Source: Balneolaceae bacterium
GTDB lineage: Bacteria; Bacteroidota; Rhodothermia; Balneolales; Balneolaceae
DNA length: 51,062 nt
Direction of reading: 5' to 3'
NCBI GenBank assembly: GCA_003559375.1
Contig: PWLN01000265.1
Coordinates: 1 to 51,062, forward strand
Below, one piece after another: positions 28,355-37,105 of the stretch (positions are counted from its first letter, which is position 1; every line of letters starts with the position of its first letter). Under the pieces are notes generated by a model that saw nothing but the letters and a program-made list of their open reading frames with translations, did not search any database and was not told the origin of the DNA. A program made the translations under genes and the position numbers.

Positions 28355-28801
28355 TCAGTCCTCTTCCTGCTTGATAAAAGCATCAAATACCATTAGTAAA
28401 TCCTGTGCTACTTCCTCCCGTGTTCTTCCCTCAATTCGATGACGGGGTATCATGGCTTTTACTTCACCGTTTACAAAAAATGCAAATGCCGGCGATGATG
28501 GAGGATATTCACTAAAATACTCCCTCGCACGTGCAGTGGCCTCACGGTCCTGACCTGCAAATACAGTTACCAAATAATCGGGTTTTACTCCTGATTTTTC
28601 AAGGGCGATTGATAATCCCGGCCGTGCATTACCTGCTGCACAACCGCATACAGAGTTGATTGCCATTAACATGGTACCTTTGCTGTATTCCTGCATGGCA
28701 CGGTCAACTTCTTCCGGGGTTTTAAGTTCTTCTACCCCAACATTGGTGAGTTCCTGTCTCATCCAAGAGACATCAGGGCCAAGTCCAAATCCAAATTGCA
28801 T
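28355..28801 (-). CDS. Bacilliredoxin, BrxA/BrxB (YphP/YqiW) family
   Basis: A 148-aa thioredoxin-fold protein with the family motif VCGCAAG (Cys52, Cys54). In Firmicutes, BrxA/B remove bacillithiol from mixed disulfides; Bacteroidota and relatives also carry them. The sequence ELKTPEEVDRAM near the N-terminus and SPAFAFFVNGEVKAMIPRH near the C-terminus are typical. The location, 1-2 kb from superoxide dismutase, fits a redox theme. Whether the host makes bacillithiol cannot be told here. Confidence 0.9.
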   Translation of the reverse strand: MQFGFGLGPDVSWMRQELTNVGVEELKTPEEVDRAMQEYSKGTMLMAINSVCGCAAGNARPGLSIALEKSGVKPDYLVTVFAGQDREATARAREYFSEYPPSSPAFAFFVNGEVKAMIPRHRIEGRTREEVAQDLLMVFDAFIKQEED

Positions 28802-29074
28802 AACTTATTCCTTTTGTTTTAAAATTTTGGCTAAATATAAGGATTCCAAACAAATTTTAACCATTCATTTCGTTCGTAAATTCATTTGTAATAATTGAAA
28901 AAAATGATAGGTTATGATCATTAACAGCCGAAAAGGCCTGGCCTGGCTGATAAGTTACCTCTTAAAACAAAGTGTACTCTATAGACGTTCAGAATTATCA
29001 TAAGCAATTAACAGCGGCTAAATCTAATAAAGTAATTGATTGCACTAACTGACCCAATCTATCGTTCGTAACAA

Positions 29075-29878
29075 ATGAATCTATATCTAAATCTACTCAT
29101 CTTATTCCTGTTTACATTTCTTGTTGCCTGTAAAGGCACCAAGCAAATCACCATTCATGATAGTGATAGGCCTATTGTTATCGATGGTTCACTATCTGAA
29201 TGGGATACCGGTGCCACATCATTGAATGACTCTGACGAAATCCGTTATTTTGTAACACGTAAAGACAATTATCTTTATGTATTTGTTGATGTGAGGAGTA
29301 TTTACAAAGACCAGTCCATACGCCAGATGGGCATGACCATTTATCTTAGCAACTCTTAAGATAATCGAAGAAATTTTGGTATAGGCTTTCCACCAGGTAC
29401 ATTTAACCTTCTTCGGCAGTATCCAAGCGCTTTCAATGGTTTTACCACTGACCTTGAATGGAGCCGTAAGCCTGAAAATATTGAATTGATGACTGAACTA
29501 TCCAAAGATCTTTTTTCCCGTGTAATGATTGTTGAAAGGTTTGATGGTAGCAGCCGGCCTGAATACGGTTTTGCAGAGCTTTCTCAGGTTGAAATTGACG
29601 GTTTCGAAATCGCTACAGATTTGGATAGAAGGCTTATATCATTGGAAATGAAAATACCACTCGATGGTAGTTCACTTTACAATGTTAGAAACGAAGACAT
29701 TTGGATTGGTTTTGCCATTGAACCGCCTGTATTCAGGTTCAGGGAAGATAACCAGAGTATGTCTCCAAGGCAGCAGTCATCCATGTATGGTTATGGGTAT
29801 GGGCAGAGGGCTCCGCGTCAAAGTGCAAGGCGGGCAATACCCTCACAGGAAGACTGGTTTATATTACGGCTCAGATAA
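29075..29878 (+). pseudogene. Lipoprotein with a DOMON/CBM9-like domain, interrupted by an in-frame TAA
   Basis: The two listed ORFs (29075-29359 and 29486-29878) share one frame. Continuing past the TAA at 29357-29359 gives IYLSNS*DNRRNFGIGFPPG and then an uninterrupted run to 29878, about 266 aa in all. The N-terminus is a lipoprotein signal (LVAC, Cys19), then IVIDGSLSEWD and YLYVFVDVRS, as in DOMON/CBM9-like beta-sandwich domains with a DGxxxEW start. The C-terminus is rich in Gly, Arg and Tyr (MYGYGYGQRAPRQS). As in ftsX, the stop is TAA followed by GAT. Either the gene is recently broken or the base is wrong. Function unknown. Confidence 0.72.
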
Positions 29879-29908
29879 AAAAAGCATCCTCTCTTAAGAA
29901 AGGATGCT
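29877..29908 (-). terminator. Rho-independent terminator of sodA
   Basis: AGCATCCT (29883-29890) pairs with AGGATGCT (29901-29908) around a 10-nt loop. On the minus strand the hairpin is followed by seven T, 38 nt past the sodA stop. It also overlaps the end of the convergent lipoprotein gene and may slow that transcript, though the plus side lacks a good T-tract. Confidence 0.82.
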
Positions 29909-29945
29909 CTTAAAGTTAAGAAAAACTAATTATTTAAGATATAAA

Positions 29946-30554
29946 TCAGAGTGCAGCTTTATAGTATACACTCACCTGCTCCCAGTTTACAATATTCCAG
30001 ATAGCATCCAGATAATCAGGGCGTCGGTTCTGATAATGTAAATAATAAGCGTGCTCCCAGACATCAACTCCAAAAATGGGAGTCAGACCTTCCATAAACG
30101 GACTGTTCTGGTTTGGGGTTGAAAGTATCCTGAGTTTTCCTTTGCCATCTACACATAGCCACCCCCAGCCTGATCCAAATTGGCTGGCAGCAGTTGCGTT
30201 AAATTTTTCCTTGAAACTCTCGAAGCTGTCAAAGGTTTCAATTATCGCATTGGCCAGATCACCTGTTGGCTCTCCACCGCCATTCGGTGATAAAACTGTC
30301 CAAAAAAGGTTGTGATTAGCGTAACCGCCTCCGTTATTAACAACAGCCTGGCGCTTGTCTTCAGGCACTTCATCGATTCTTTTCAGTACTTCTTCAATAG
30401 GAAGATCAGAAAATTCGTGTCCTTCCAATGCTGCATTCAGTTTTGTAGTATATCCCAAATGATGCTTTCCGTGATGGATTTCCATGGTTCGTGCATCAAT
30501 GTTTGGTTCAAGTGCATTATGTGCATATGGTAAATCAGGTAGTTCGTAAGCCAT
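29946..30554 (-). CDS. sodA: Superoxide dismutase, Mn/Fe family, Mn-type features
   Basis: SodA converts superoxide to peroxide and oxygen. Metal ligands are all present: His27 ([12 protein letters not shown]), His81 ([10 protein letters not shown]), Asp164 and His168 ([12 protein letters not shown]). The NNGGGY stretch and the Gln in STPNQN favour manganese over iron, though such calls are uncertain. No signal peptide, so cytosolic. It diverges from sthA; the shared 197-nt region contains two inverted repeats that may regulate it. Length 202 aa is normal. Confidence 0.95.
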   Translation of the reverse strand: MAYELPDLPYAHNALEPNIDARTMEIHHGKHHLGYTTKLNAALEGHEFSDLPIEEVLKRIDEVPEDKRQAVVNNGGGYANHNLFWTVLSPNGGGEPTGDLANAIIETFDSFESFKEKFNATAASQFGSGWGWLCVDGKGKLRILSTPNQNSPFMEGLTPIFGVDVWEHAYYLHYQNRRPDYLDAIWNIVNWEQVSVYYKAAL

Positions 30555-30590
30555 TTAATTGTAAAGTTTAATTAACATTAGTGTTAGTCT

Positions 30591-30638
30591 CACACAAATC
30601 TGCTTTGTGTGTTTCTCTTCCTTATCTGTAGTAGATAA
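30591..30638. promoter_or_regulatory. Two inverted repeats between sodA and sthA, candidate operators
   Basis: CACACAAA-TCTGC-TTTGTGTG (30591-30611) is a perfect 8-bp inverted repeat with a 5-nt spacer, 37 nt upstream of the sodA ATG. TTATCT-GTAGT-AGATAA (30622-30638) is a perfect 6-bp repeat, also with a 5-nt spacer. Neither is followed by a T-tract on either strand. Their shape and place suit regulator binding sites, or a hairpin in the sodA leader. Confidence 0.5.
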
Positions 30639-30751
30639 TATGAAATTCACCTGTAAACGTTCCATAATTTTTTACTGAAATCTTTACGGGAATTGTAGAT
30701 GAATTTCTTCTATCTTTAAATCACAGTCATTTAAAACAAGTTTATTTAGAT

Positions 30752-32212
30752 ATGAAGTTTGATTACGATGTAATCATTATCGGCAGTGGCCCGGCTGGTT
30801 TCTCGTGTGCAATGCAAAGCACCAAATTTGATAAAAAAGTTCTCATAGTTGAAGCAAGTGCTCATACCTTGGGTGGTTCCTGGATATCCAAAGGAACTGT
30901 ACCAAGTAAAGCTCTTCGCGCAGCTGCCAAACTCATTCAGTCTTTTAACAGGCAGTTTGGCGATGAAAAAGGGCGAAAGCCATTCGAACGCTACCGGATG
31001 GAAGATATCATGGAATACAAAAAACCTATTCTTGAAAGCAAGAACAGACAGGTAAAAGACGATATCATCAAAAATGAGGTTGAAACAGTTCGGGGGTGGG
31101 GTAAAATAATTGATGCGAATACGGTTGAAGTAACCAACACACTGAACCATATAAAAACATTTACCACCAAACATATTCTGGTTTCCACCGGCAGCAGCCC
31201 ATCAATACCAAAAAACTTTGAAATCGATCATACCAAAATTCTTGATTACTCATCTATTCTGGAGCTTACACACATCCCGAGAAGGCTGGTAATCATTGGC
31301 AGCGGTGTAATCACTATAGAATTTGCCACAATTTTTTCAGCGCTCGGCACACGAGTCGTAATATTGAGTGACCTGCCCGGTATTCTGCCGTTTCTTGACA
31401 AAGAAATCAAAGAGTACCTTATCGGGATTATAAAAAGTAGAAACATTCAGATTTTTAACAATTCAAATGTCACAAAAATTGCTACCAATGACCTGAGAAC
31501 CTGTGAGGAAGTTTATTTTAAAACTGCAGGCGATTCAAGGTTACAGGTCGTGGAAACAGATCATATTTTATATGTGGGTGGGAAAAAGCCAAACACCAAT
31601 GGAATCGGGCTTGAAACTGTGGGCATCAAAACCAATCCGGAAGGTTTTATCAATGTTGATAATTATTTCCGAACAGCCGCACCTAACATCTATGCTGCCG
31701 GAGATGTAATCGGCCAGCCTTCACTTGCATCGGTATCCTTTTTACAGGGAAGAATAGCATCATCACACATGTTTGGAAGCCTGTCTACCGATTACATGAT
31801 GTTTAATAAAGATATCCCATATGGCATTTACTCTATCCCCGAAATATCGGGTATCGGGTTAACCGAAGAGATGGCCCTTGAACTCGGATTAGACGTTACG
31901 ATCGGCAGGGCCTATTATGATAATCTTACGCGGGCCGACATTAATCACGACACAGAAGGAATCCTTAAACTGGTTTTCAGGACGGATAATCTTCAGCTTC
32001 TTGGTGTTCACATTTTAGGTGAGCATGCTACCGACCTGGTACATCTTGGTCAAAGTGTAATGGCCCATAATGGTACTGTGAAATATTTTATTGAGCGGGT
32101 TTTAAATTATCCGACATATGGGGAAGCGTACAAGATTGCAGCTTTTAACGGGCTTAACCGAGTGCATAAAAGCGGTGTAAAATATAAAAAAGTATTAGAT
32201 CGGGCAGATTAA
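30752..32212 (+). CDS. sthA: Si-specific NAD(P)+ transhydrogenase-like flavoprotein
   Basis: SthA moves hydride between NADPH and NAD+ in the cytosol. FAD site: IIIGSGPAGFSCA; NAD(P) site: LVIIGSGVITIEFA; second FAD motif: IYAAGDVIG. The redox-active Cys pair of lipoamide-dehydrogenase relatives is absent: the site reads GGSWISKGTVPSKAL, with Trp44 and Thr49. Loss of both Cys is the mark of SthA-type enzymes (E. coli keeps one). The 486-aa length fits. Upstream TATCTTTA (30710-30717) resembles a -7 element. The stop overlaps the convergent DUF429 gene by 4 nt. Confidence 0.85.
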   Translation: MKFDYDVIIIGSGPAGFSCAMQSTKFDKKVLIVEASAHTLGGSWISKGTVPSKALRAAAKLIQSFNRQFGDEKGRKPFERYRMEDIMEYKKPILESKNRQVKDDIIKNEVETVRGWGKIIDANTVEVTNTLNHIKTFTTKHILVSTGSSPSIPKNFEIDHTKILDYSSILELTHIPRRLVIIGSGVITIEFATIFSALGTRVVILSDLPGILPFLDKEIKEYLIGIIKSRNIQIFNNSNVTKIATNDLRTCEEVYFKTAGDSRLQVVETDHILYVGGKKPNTNGIGLETVGIKTNPEGFINVDNYFRTAAPNIYAAGDVIGQPSLASVSFLQGRIASSHMFGSLSTDYMMFNKDIPYGIYSIPEISGIGLTEEMALELGLDVTIGRAYYDNLTRADINHDTEGILKLVFRTDNLQLLGVHILGEHATDLVHLGQSVMAHNGTVKYFIERVLNYPTYGEAYKIAAFNGLNRVHKSGVKYKKVLDRAD

Positions 32213-32916
32213 ACGTAATGAATTGCCTTTTCTAATCCCATTGAGTCTTTTGTCGGATTTTCAGGTATAGTTTTCACTCCTTTAACCACAGATTGTTTTG
32301 CTGCAAGCGCAAGTGCCATAGCATCAACAATGTCATCTTCCTCAATTTCATTCCTCCGATAAAGCTCCTTGATTTCCCTGAAAAATTCTGCCGCAATTTC
32401 TTCATGATTCATTATAAGATCGAGCCGGTGCCTAAGTCCTTTTTTTGTGTTCTTTTTCTGATAAATCATACCCCCGTTCAAATTCATAAAGATCAATTCC
32501 GGATGGCTTTCAAGAAGAATATTCTGAAGCTGTTCTTTCTCCCTAAGCAGCCGGTCGAGAGTTTTGATTTTTGGTGTAATATTCCAGGCTTGCAGCGTAA
32601 GTTTTTTTTCGGTGTATTCGAAACTTTGCATGTTTGCTTCCGCATATGAGGGTGCATCCAAAGCCGGACGAATGGGCGGGCTGAATACACTCGGTGCATA
32701 TTCTGCTCCAAGTCTTTTACGCAGCAGTTCATCGCACTCACGGGTGTAATTCTCATCTTCAAGGCCTATCGGCATATCAATAAATATCCGTTCAAATGAT
32801 TCCAGAATTTCAGCTAATTCATCATCACTTCTCAGGATCTTGTAATAAGGCTGATTGTCATCAAAAGTAACGGCTAACCAGCCTGCCCGGCAGCCGTCGA
32901 TTCCGGCAGTTTTCAA
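32209..32916 (-). CDS. DUF429 protein (RNase H-like fold)
   Basis: A 235-aa DUF429 member. Family marks are GIDGCRAGWLAV at the N-terminus, IFIDMPIGL, the stretch ECDELLRKRLGAEYAPSVFS and the acidic C-terminal EEDDIVDAMALALAA. DUF429 proteins are predicted RNase H-like nucleases with no settled function. It lies 37 nt behind aspS on the same strand and is probably transcribed with it. Its stop overlaps sthA by 4 nt. Confidence 0.88.
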   Translation of the reverse strand: MKTAGIDGCRAGWLAVTFDDNQPYYKILRSDDELAEILESFERIFIDMPIGLEDENYTRECDELLRKRLGAEYAPSVFSPPIRPALDAPSYAEANMQSFEYTEKKLTLQAWNITPKIKTLDRLLREKEQLQNILLESHPELIFMNLNGGMIYQKKNTKKGLRHRLDLIMNHEEIAAEFFREIKELYRRNEIEEDDIVDAMALALAAKQSVVKGVKTIPENPTKDSMGLEKAIHYV

Positions 32917-32953
32917 TTTTTTTTAATTTATGATTACTTGTTTTGGTTCAGTA

Positions 32954-34729
32954 TTACAAAGCCACTGATTTACGCAGGGCTATATGCAGTTCCTTAAGCT
33001 GATGTTCGTCTACTTCATCGGGCGAGTTATCCATCAGGCTCTGAGCTTTTTGATTTTTCGGAAATGCAATCACATCGCGTAAACTCTGGGCACCGGCCAT
33101 CAACATAATGATTCTGTCTAAACCGAGAGCAATTCCGCCATGAGGAGGTGCACCATACCGGAATGCATTTAACAGAAAACCAAATTTCTTTTCAGCTTCT
33201 TCTTCGTCAATACCAAGAATTTTAAACACTTTTTGCTGTAAGGCTGTATCATGAATCCGGATTGAACCACCGCCAATTTCACTTCCATTGAGAACCAGAT
33301 CATAGGCCCTGGCATTCACCTTCTCCGGAGATTCATCTAATAAATGCAGATCTTCAGGCCGGGGAGAAGTAAAAGGATGGTGAAGGGAATAGTATCGGAG
33401 GTCTTCACGTGACCATTCCAGGAGCGGAAAATCTGTTACCCACAAAAATTTTGTTTTTGTAACATCAATGAGCCCGAAATCGGCGCCTGCAATTAGCCGG
33501 AGTCCACCCATTTGCTCGTACACATCAGGATCGGGGCCTGCAAGTATTAAAACAAGGTCGCCTTCACCTGCACTGGCTTTTCCAGCCATCTTCCGCATCA
33601 TCTCTTCACTAAGAAACTTACCCACGCTGCAAGTGATTTGTCCTTCAAAGTGTTTCATAAAAATCATTCCGCCGGCACCTGTCTCAGATTTAGCTTTCTC
33701 AGTAAGCCTGTCAAGCGCACCTCTGCCAAGTGAACCCTGGCCAGGAATGGTTATTGCAACCACACGACCACCTTTTTCCACAGTTGAACGGAATATTTTA
33801 AAATCAGATTCAGCAACAATTTCAGATAAGTCATGGATGGGTACATCAAACCTTAAATCCGGCTTATCAGAACCATATTTTGTGATTGCCTCTCGATAGG
33901 TAAGGCGTGGAAAAGGGGTTTCAACCTGCAAACCAAGATGTGTACTCCACAATTTTTTCATCAGATCCTCGTGCGTGGAGTATATAACATCTTCATTAAT
34001 AAACGACATTTCCACATCAACCTGTGTAAATTCCGGTTGTCGGTCTGCCCGGAGATCCTCATCGCGGAAACATTTTACTATCTGGAAATAACGATCAAAA
34101 CCCGATACCATCAACAACTGCTTATAGGTTTGAGGGCTTTGTGGCAGTGCAAAAAAACGGCCTGCATTTACACGGCTGGGAACAAGATAATCACGAGCTC
34201 CCTCGGGGGTTGAACGCATGAGAAAAGGTGTTTCGACCTCTGCAAATTTTTTTGAATGATAAAAATTACGAATGGTATGATAAACCTCAGATCGCAGCAG
34301 CAGATTTTTCTGAATTATCGGCCTGCGAAGGTCGAGATAACGGTACCGCAGACGAACCTCTTCATTCGTGGTGATATTATCTTTAATTTCAAACGGAGGG
34401 GTCTGAGCCCTGGAATAGACGATTAGTTCACCGACCTCAACCTCAATTTCTCCGGTTTTCATATCCGGATTAATGGTTTCCGGATCACGTGCCAATACTG
34501 TTCCCTTCACACCAATAACGTATTCAGAGCGGAGTTGTTCCGCCTGTTCATGTAAATTCTTGATGGTTTCATCAAAAACGATCTGTGTAATACCATACCT
34601 GTCCCTGAGATCAATAAAAATCAGGCCGCCAAGATCTCGCCTTGTGGCGATCCAACCGTTCAAAATAACTTCTTCCCCCTTGTTTTCTGCACTTAATTCA
34701 CCACATGTATGGGTTCGTAACCAGCTCAT
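32954..34729 (-). CDS. aspS: Aspartate--tRNA ligase, bacterial type
   Basis: AspRS charges tRNA-Asp. The N-terminal OB-fold anticodon domain (about 1-110) is followed by class II motif 1, motif 2 (KCFRDEDLRADRQPEFTQVDVE region), the bacterial GAD insertion at about 290-410 and motif 3 (GGIALGLDRIIMLM). The 591-aa length with the insertion is the bacterial form. Whether it is discriminating or also charges tRNA-Asn cannot be seen; no gatCAB gene is in the window. DUF429 follows 37 nt downstream. Confidence 0.96.
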   Translation of the reverse strand: MSWLRTHTCGELSAENKGEEVILNGWIATRRDLGGLIFIDLRDRYGITQIVFDETIKNLHEQAEQLRSEYVIGVKGTVLARDPETINPDMKTGEIEVEVGELIVYSRAQTPPFEIKDNITTNEEVRLRYRYLDLRRPIIQKNLLLRSEVYHTIRNFYHSKKFAEVETPFLMRSTPEGARDYLVPSRVNAGRFFALPQSPQTYKQLLMVSGFDRYFQIVKCFRDEDLRADRQPEFTQVDVEMSFINEDVIYSTHEDLMKKLWSTHLGLQVETPFPRLTYREAITKYGSDKPDLRFDVPIHDLSEIVAESDFKIFRSTVEKGGRVVAITIPGQGSLGRGALDRLTEKAKSETGAGGMIFMKHFEGQITCSVGKFLSEEMMRKMAGKASAGEGDLVLILAGPDPDVYEQMGGLRLIAGADFGLIDVTKTKFLWVTDFPLLEWSREDLRYYSLHHPFTSPRPEDLHLLDESPEKVNARAYDLVLNGSEIGGGSIRIHDTALQQKVFKILGIDEEEAEKKFGFLLNAFRYGAPPHGGIALGLDRIIMLMAGAQSLRDVIAFPKNQKAQSLMDNSPDEVDEHQLKELHIALRKSVAL

Positions 34730-34825
34730 AAAAAAATTGATTAAATCGTAATATTATCGTTTCGTATGTAATCGCCAAAAATAAACAATCTGGCAACCAT
34801 TCGCTTACATGAACTTGAAAGAATT

Positions 34826-35254
34826 ATGCACAACACAACTTTAGCCCTGAACCTGTTCAGCAGTTTTTTTCTATGTGGATTAATCTGGGTTATTCAGATC
34901 GTTCATTATCCCATGTTTTACCATTTGGAAAAAAACAGATTTTCAAAGTATATCAGGTTACATGGATATCGCATATCATTTATTGTAATCCCGGTCATGA
35001 TTATCGAATTATTAACTTCTATTGCACTGGTATTTTTGGCATCGCAATATTTCTATTTCCATATTGCCGGTTTGGTGGCTGTCTCAATAATATGGCTTAC
35101 CACTTTTTTTGTTCAGGTACCGTTACACAATCAGCTTGCCCAGATCAGAAGCAAATTTATCATCCGTAAATTAATCAGGACTAACTGGATACGAACAATT
35201 CTATGGACTTTCAAAAGCTTGCTTGGCCTAACGATTTTATTCTTTATGATTTAG
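34826..35254 (+). CDS. Small integral membrane protein of unknown function, four helices
   Basis: A 142-aa protein with four hydrophobic helices at about 5-25, 50-75, 80-100 and 120-142. A conserved-looking HYPMF after helix 1 and WLTTFFVQVPLHNQL in helix 3 could be functional, and resemble a group of uncharacterised four-helix proteins. Basic residues between helices 1-2 and 3-4 suggest the N-terminus is outside. It stands alone, diverging from aspS. No function assigned. Confidence 0.7.
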   Translation: MHNTTLALNLFSSFFLCGLIWVIQIVHYPMFYHLEKNRFSKYIRLHGYRISFIVIPVMIIELLTSIALVFLASQYFYFHIAGLVAVSIIWLTTFFVQVPLHNQLAQIRSKFIIRKLIRTNWIRTILWTFKSLLGLTILFFMI

Positions 35255-35295
35255 GCTGGTTTTTGCTAAACAGTTACACAAATAAAATTTTTTAT

Positions 35296-35311
35296 TTACT
35301 TTTTTAAGTAA
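35296..35311. promoter_or_regulatory. Perfect inverted repeat upstream of the LuxR-type regulator
   Basis: TTACTT-TTTT-AAGTAA is a 6-bp inverted repeat with a four-T loop, 44 nt upstream of the GTG start. It could be an operator or part of the AT-rich promoter. Confidence 0.35.
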
Positions 35312-35354
35312 TGATTTATATTGAGAATCAATCAAATAAATTAATCCGGAAAGT

Positions 35355-36002
35355 GTGAAAATCATACCGATTATCATTGCTGAATTTTTTGATATTTACA
35401 GAGCCGGCCTATCTGCTGTATTGGCTGATTATGCGAATTTCCGGGTTATAGATAGTTTTAAGACTGCCAAAGAACTTATTAAGTCCTATAAAAATAATCC
35501 TGAAGCAATTTGCATGGTATCGAGCGGCCTTCCAGACAGCAATATTCATGAATTGATGAAGGAGCTAAAAAAAATTAACCCATATCCCAAAACGATAATT
35601 CTAACTCATTCTACCGATCTTGCACACCTGAATCAATCTCTCAAGGCAGGTGTAAATGGTTATCTGACCAAAAATGTAGCAGTGGATGAGCTCACTGATG
35701 TGATTCTGGCTGTTGAGGCCGGTGAACAGGGTTTTAGCAAATCGATAGCCCAGGCCATGATCGGAAAGTATGCCGACATCACGAGGAGAGTTGCAATACC
35801 CGGCAAGAAAACAATCACAAAGAGAGAAAAAGAAATAATGAAATTGATTGTAGAAGGGTATACAAGTGCCGAAATTGCAAAAAAACTCTATATCAGCACC
35901 CGTACAGTTGAGACGCACCGTTCTAATCTAATGAATAAGCTTGAGCTTAAAAATACTGCAGAACTTGTGCGATTTGCAATGGAAGAGCATAATCTCATCT
36001 AA
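35355..36002 (+). CDS. NarL/LuxR-type response regulator with a non-canonical receiver
   Basis: A 215-aa regulator. The C-terminal helix-turn-helix is fully typical (TITKREKEIMKLIVEGYTSA, then STRTVETHRSNLMNKL). The receiver fold is recognisable, with Thr84 (IILTH) and Lys106 (GYLTKN), but the phospho-acceptor Asp is replaced by Ser56 (ICMVSSGLP) and the acidic pair near residue 10 reads EFFD. It probably does not work by aspartyl phosphorylation. Start is GTG. No histidine kinase is adjacent. A strong terminator follows at 36118. Confidence 0.87.
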   Translation: MKIIPIIIAEFFDIYRAGLSAVLADYANFRVIDSFKTAKELIKSYKNNPEAICMVSSGLPDSNIHELMKELKKINPYPKTIILTHSTDLAHLNQSLKAGVNGYLTKNVAVDELTDVILAVEAGEQGFSKSIAQAMIGKYADITRRVAIPGKKTITKREKEIMKLIVEGYTSAEIAKKLYISTRTVETHRSNLMNKLELKNTAELVRFAMEEHNLI

Positions 36003-36010
36003 TTCGAGAC

Positions 36011-36028
36011 TACGTATAAATACGTATA
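36011..36028. repeat. Two TACGTATA copies 10 bp apart
   Basis: TACGTATA occurs at 36011-36018 and 36021-36028, so the two sites lie on the same helix face. They are just after the regulator stop codon and before its terminator. Chance is possible in AT-rich DNA. Confidence 0.3.
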
Positions 36029-36117
36029 CAAATTACGAAAATTTACTTATTGCAGAAGCTCCTCGATAAACCTATGTTAAAATTGCAAATGGGGTAATAG
36101 CCGTCTGTAGATGATAT

Positions 36118-36157
36118 TTAGCAGCATTCTTTGACCGGAATGCTGCTAATTTTTTTT
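36118..36157 (+). terminator. Rho-independent terminator after the LuxR-type regulator
   Basis: TTAGCAGCATTC (36118-36129) pairs perfectly over 12 bp with GAATGCTGCTAA (36138-36149), loop of 8, followed by eight T. It is a strong terminator about 115 nt past the regulator stop. Confidence 0.92.
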
Positions 36158-36234
36158 ATATCGATATCTAACCTACCAATCTCGTCAAAGCTTTTCTATT
36201 TTATGATGTAATTTCATCATATTGAACCTGCTCC

Positions 36235-37017
36235 ATGGTAATAACAAATACACAGGATTCTGATCATAGGGAAGTAAAGCCCGAGCCAATAAATTTGCTA
36301 TGGACAGGCGGATGGGACTCCACCTTTAGGCTACTTCAGCTTTTACTCGATGAAAAGGCAGTGGTACAACCCTATTATATCATCGATTACAGGAGAACAT
36401 CCATAGGTATGGAATTTGAAACAATGCGATACCTCCGAAAAAAAATTACGGATATATTTCCTGAAACCGGTGAGCTGCTGCTACCAACACTGCATTCGGA
36501 ACTGGAATCTATTAAACCTGATGAACAAATCACCACATCATATCAAAAAGTTCTACTATACAGACACCTTGGCGATCAATATGAGTGGTTGCCTCGATTT
36601 TGCAGACAACATCAAATCGAGAAAATGGAACTCGCTATTGAAGAGCATCTAACACACAATGAATTCAGCATTTTCCCATACATATATAATCCGTATGATT
36701 ATCCGACTTTTATCAAACCTGACTATTACGATATCATAAGGCCGGAATTGAAATTTCTTATGGGGTTCTATGAAATTCCACTGAAAAACATAGATAAACC
36801 CGCTATGCTCGCACAGGCCAAAGAAAAAGGTTGGCTGAATGGATTGATGGACAAAACCTGGTCTTGCTTCCGGCCAACACAATTCAATAATCCCTGTGGT
36901 TTATGCAAACCCTGTAAACAGGTTATGGAAAATGAAATGGGCTGGAGAATTCCAATGCATAGAAGAAGTCTTTACCATCTTAGAAAGTGGAAACGTACAT
37001 TTTTTCGAAATTCATAA
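36235..37017 (+). CDS. PP-loop ATPase related to 7-cyano-7-deazaguanine synthase (QueC-like)
   Basis: A 260-aa protein with a PP-loop motif, LLWTGGWDSTFRLL (SGGxDS variant), and a QueC-like zinc-binding end: SCFRPTQFNNPCGLCKPCKQVME has the expected four Cys spacing. True QueC acts in queuosine synthesis beside queD/queE/folE; none is here. The centre (residues 100-190) is unlike QueC and rich in aromatics. It could make a deazaguanine-type base, or adenylate another substrate. Single-gene unit on plus, with ATG start. Confidence 0.75.
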   Translation: MVITNTQDSDHREVKPEPINLLWTGGWDSTFRLLQLLLDEKAVVQPYYIIDYRRTSIGMEFETMRYLRKKITDIFPETGELLLPTLHSELESIKPDEQITTSYQKVLLYRHLGDQYEWLPRFCRQHQIEKMELAIEEHLTHNEFSIFPYIYNPYDYPTFIKPDYYDIIRPELKFLMGFYEIPLKNIDKPAMLAQAKEKGWLNGLMDKTWSCFRPTQFNNPCGLCKPCKQVMENEMGWRIPMHRRSLYHLRKWKRTFFRNS

Positions 37018-37105
37018 CATGAATTTCTGATGTTCTATTTCGAATTTCATTGGCAAGAGTTCTACTGGTTGTGACATATGATGTGTATAACGTATATGTT
37101 TCTTT

